DNA from: Prevotella sp. CAG:891
Lineage (GTDB): Bacteria > Bacteroidota > Bacteroidia > Bacteroidales > Bacteroidaceae
DNA: 6,054 nucleotides
Reading direction: 5' to 3'
NCBI GenBank assembly: GCA_000437675.1
Contig: FR901810.1
Span: forward strand, 1 to 6,054
The notes under the pieces were generated by a model. It ran no database searches and was not told where the DNA came from. It saw nothing but the letters and a program-made list of their open reading frames with translations. Shown piece after piece: positions 5,453-6,054 of the stretch (positions are counted from its first letter, which is position 1; the number at the start of each line of letters is the position of its first letter). The translations under genes and the position numbers were made by a program.

Positions 5453-5635
5453 ACTATAACTTTACTTCCTTTTTTCCGAAAAACATTTAGAACAATATTG
5501 GGGAAAAGGCGTTGGAGAAGCGACAAGCCGGTCGCTAATCTTTATGAAAGAATTAATTGTTCGAGCTAATCTGTTTTAAATTTAGAGGTGTAATGTTATA
5601 AATTATAAAAAACATACATATTATCTATGTTTCAA

Positions 5636-5667
5636 ATTGTTATGTTCATTTTTTTTGTATAGTTTTG
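5636..5667 (+). promoter_or_regulatory. Probable promoter of the lipoprotein gene
   Basis: TAGTTTTG (5660-5667) matches the Bacteroidetes -7 consensus exactly. ATTG (5636-5639), one base off TTTG, lies 20 bases upstream, the expected spacing. Transcription would begin near 5674, leaving a leader of about 95 bases before the ATG at 5768. Confidence 0.5.
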
Positions 5668-5767
5668 GATTAGTATTTTGAATATTCCATCAGAACCAAT
5701 GCTGTAAAACTATCAAACGTCGTGTTCTGCGCATGTATATGCGAAACCTATAATCTTGTCCAATAAA

Positions 5768-6054
5768 ATGAATTTACTAAATAACATCATAGAAAAAGTT
5801 TGTTGCCTGCTAATGGCAACAAGTTTTTTGTGCTTATCATCATGTGATAAAGGAAATGACATTTCAATCAACACACCTATAGAGATTTATGACCAAATTC
5901 CACCATATATAACACCGATGGATACTTCTTCCATAATTGCTATATCTGGTGCTATGGCAAAACATATTGTTGTAAATTCTTTGCAAGAGCTGCATGACAA
6001 TATACCCTCTCAAATACTACATGATAATCCTAAATATCAAAAGATTGATTTCAA
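5768..6054 (+). CDS. Putative lipoprotein, N-terminal part only (cut by window end)
   Basis: An ATG at 5768-5770 opens a frame that stays open for 95 codons to the window edge; the gene is incomplete at its 3' end. Residues 1-26 form a lipoprotein signal: a hydrophobic stretch (VCCLLMATSFLCL) and the lipobox LSSC with Cys26, followed by DKGND. Signal peptidase II should cleave before Cys26 and leave a lipid-anchored protein. In Bacteroidetes, acidic residues soon after the cysteine are often associated with surface export, but DKGND is not a clear export signal. The mature part begins with a Pro/Ile-rich stretch (TPIEIYDQIPPYITPMDTSS) and continues into VVNSLQELHDNIP and KIDF. A 'NSxxEL...IDF' pattern is familiar from small Bacteroidales lipoproteins of unknown function; this is a weak memory-based comparison. 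Base composition differs sharply from the carboxyltransferase gene: sampled 60-base blocks are about 30-35% G+C against 52-62%. That may reflect horizontal acquisition. No function can be given. Confidence 0.8.
   Translation, partial: MNLLNNIIEKVCCLLMATSFLCLSSCDKGNDISINTPIEIYDQIPPYITPMDTSSIIAISGAMAKHIVVNSLQELHDNIPSQILHDNPKYQKIDF

Larger units (their letters stand above)
5222..5767. other. AT-rich intergenic stretch without a convincing gene
   Basis: No gene is supported. A 108-codon open frame (5243-5569, plus) starts only with GTG, is rich in Cys, Phe and Arg, matches no family I recognise and has no evident translation signal. Other content: a -7-like TATATTTG on the plus strand at 5397-5404 (a possible ATTG -33 box lies only 16 bases upstream), an 18-bp tandem repeat at 5420-5452, a small hairpin GCGAC/GTCGC at 5520-5535 lacking a T run, a probable promoter at 5636-5667, and a 5-bp hairpin CGCAT/ATGCG (5730-5743) in the lipoprotein leader. 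Confidence 0.6.

Noticed and set aside
5359..5483. 10-bp inverted repeat TTTTTCGGAA / TTCCGAAAAA 105 bases apart
   Set aside because: It is low-complexity A/T-rich sequence, the arms are distant, and such matches are expected by chance in this composition.
5520..5535. Hairpin GCGAC-N6-GTCGC as a terminator
   Set aside because: It has only five base pairs and no T run on either side.
5243..5569. 108-codon plus-strand open frame
   Set aside because: It has only a GTG start, no family resemblance, and Cys/Phe/Arg-rich composition typical of non-coding translation. It also contains the promoter-like box and tandem repeat.
5751..5758. TAATCTTG as the -7 box of the lipoprotein gene
   Set aside because: It is one base off consensus, has no -33 box, and would place the transcript start only a few bases from the ATG. 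The box at 5660-5667 is better.

Overview
The window looks like chromosome from a Bacteroidales bacterium, most likely Prevotella or a close relative. The evidence is indirect but consistent. There is a Sec-exported protein ending in a Prevotella-style C-terminal sorting tail (YDLNGRRV...KGIYIVNGKKVIK). Several starts are preceded by the Bacteroidetes -7 box TAnnTTTG rather than an E. coli -10. Shine-Dalgarno sequences are absent, with A-rich leaders instead. A small protein of the 'MKK-x-Y-x-x-P' type common in this group is also present. The species cannot be named from the sequence.

Layout. Four genes lie on the minus strand and one truncated gene on the plus strand. Bases 110-150 hold a minus-strand terminator. 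It closes a two-gene unit made of a 603-residue secreted, sorting-tail protein (381-2192) and a 57-residue small protein (171-344). Their promoter is at about 2257-2290. Bases 2193-2545 are intergenic and carry that promoter plus the terminator of the next gene, a short cytoplasmic FKBP-type prolyl isomerase (2546-2950). After another strong terminator (3004-3049) and an extra 3' UTR hairpin (3064-3113) comes a 590-residue homologue of oxaloacetate decarboxylase alpha / pyruvate carboxylase subunit B (3125-4897). It keeps the metal ligands of the carboxyltransferase but has no lysine at the biotin-attachment position.

Upstream of that gene is an 870-base gap. It contains a 192-bp foldback element with 25-bp terminal inverted repeats bounded by TTAA (5030-5221), then an AT-rich stretch with no convincing gene (5222-5767). 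The window ends inside a plus-strand lipoprotein gene (5768 onward) that is far more AT-rich than the rest.

The genes do not form one pathway: each minus-strand unit appears to have its own terminator, and only the secreted protein and the small protein look co-transcribed. The least explained parts are the foldback element (its strand-biased G-U pairing suggests an RNA fold, and one of its ends is repeated upstream of the FKBP gene), the lysine-less biotinyl-like domain, and a run of seven G inside the promoter of the secreted protein.
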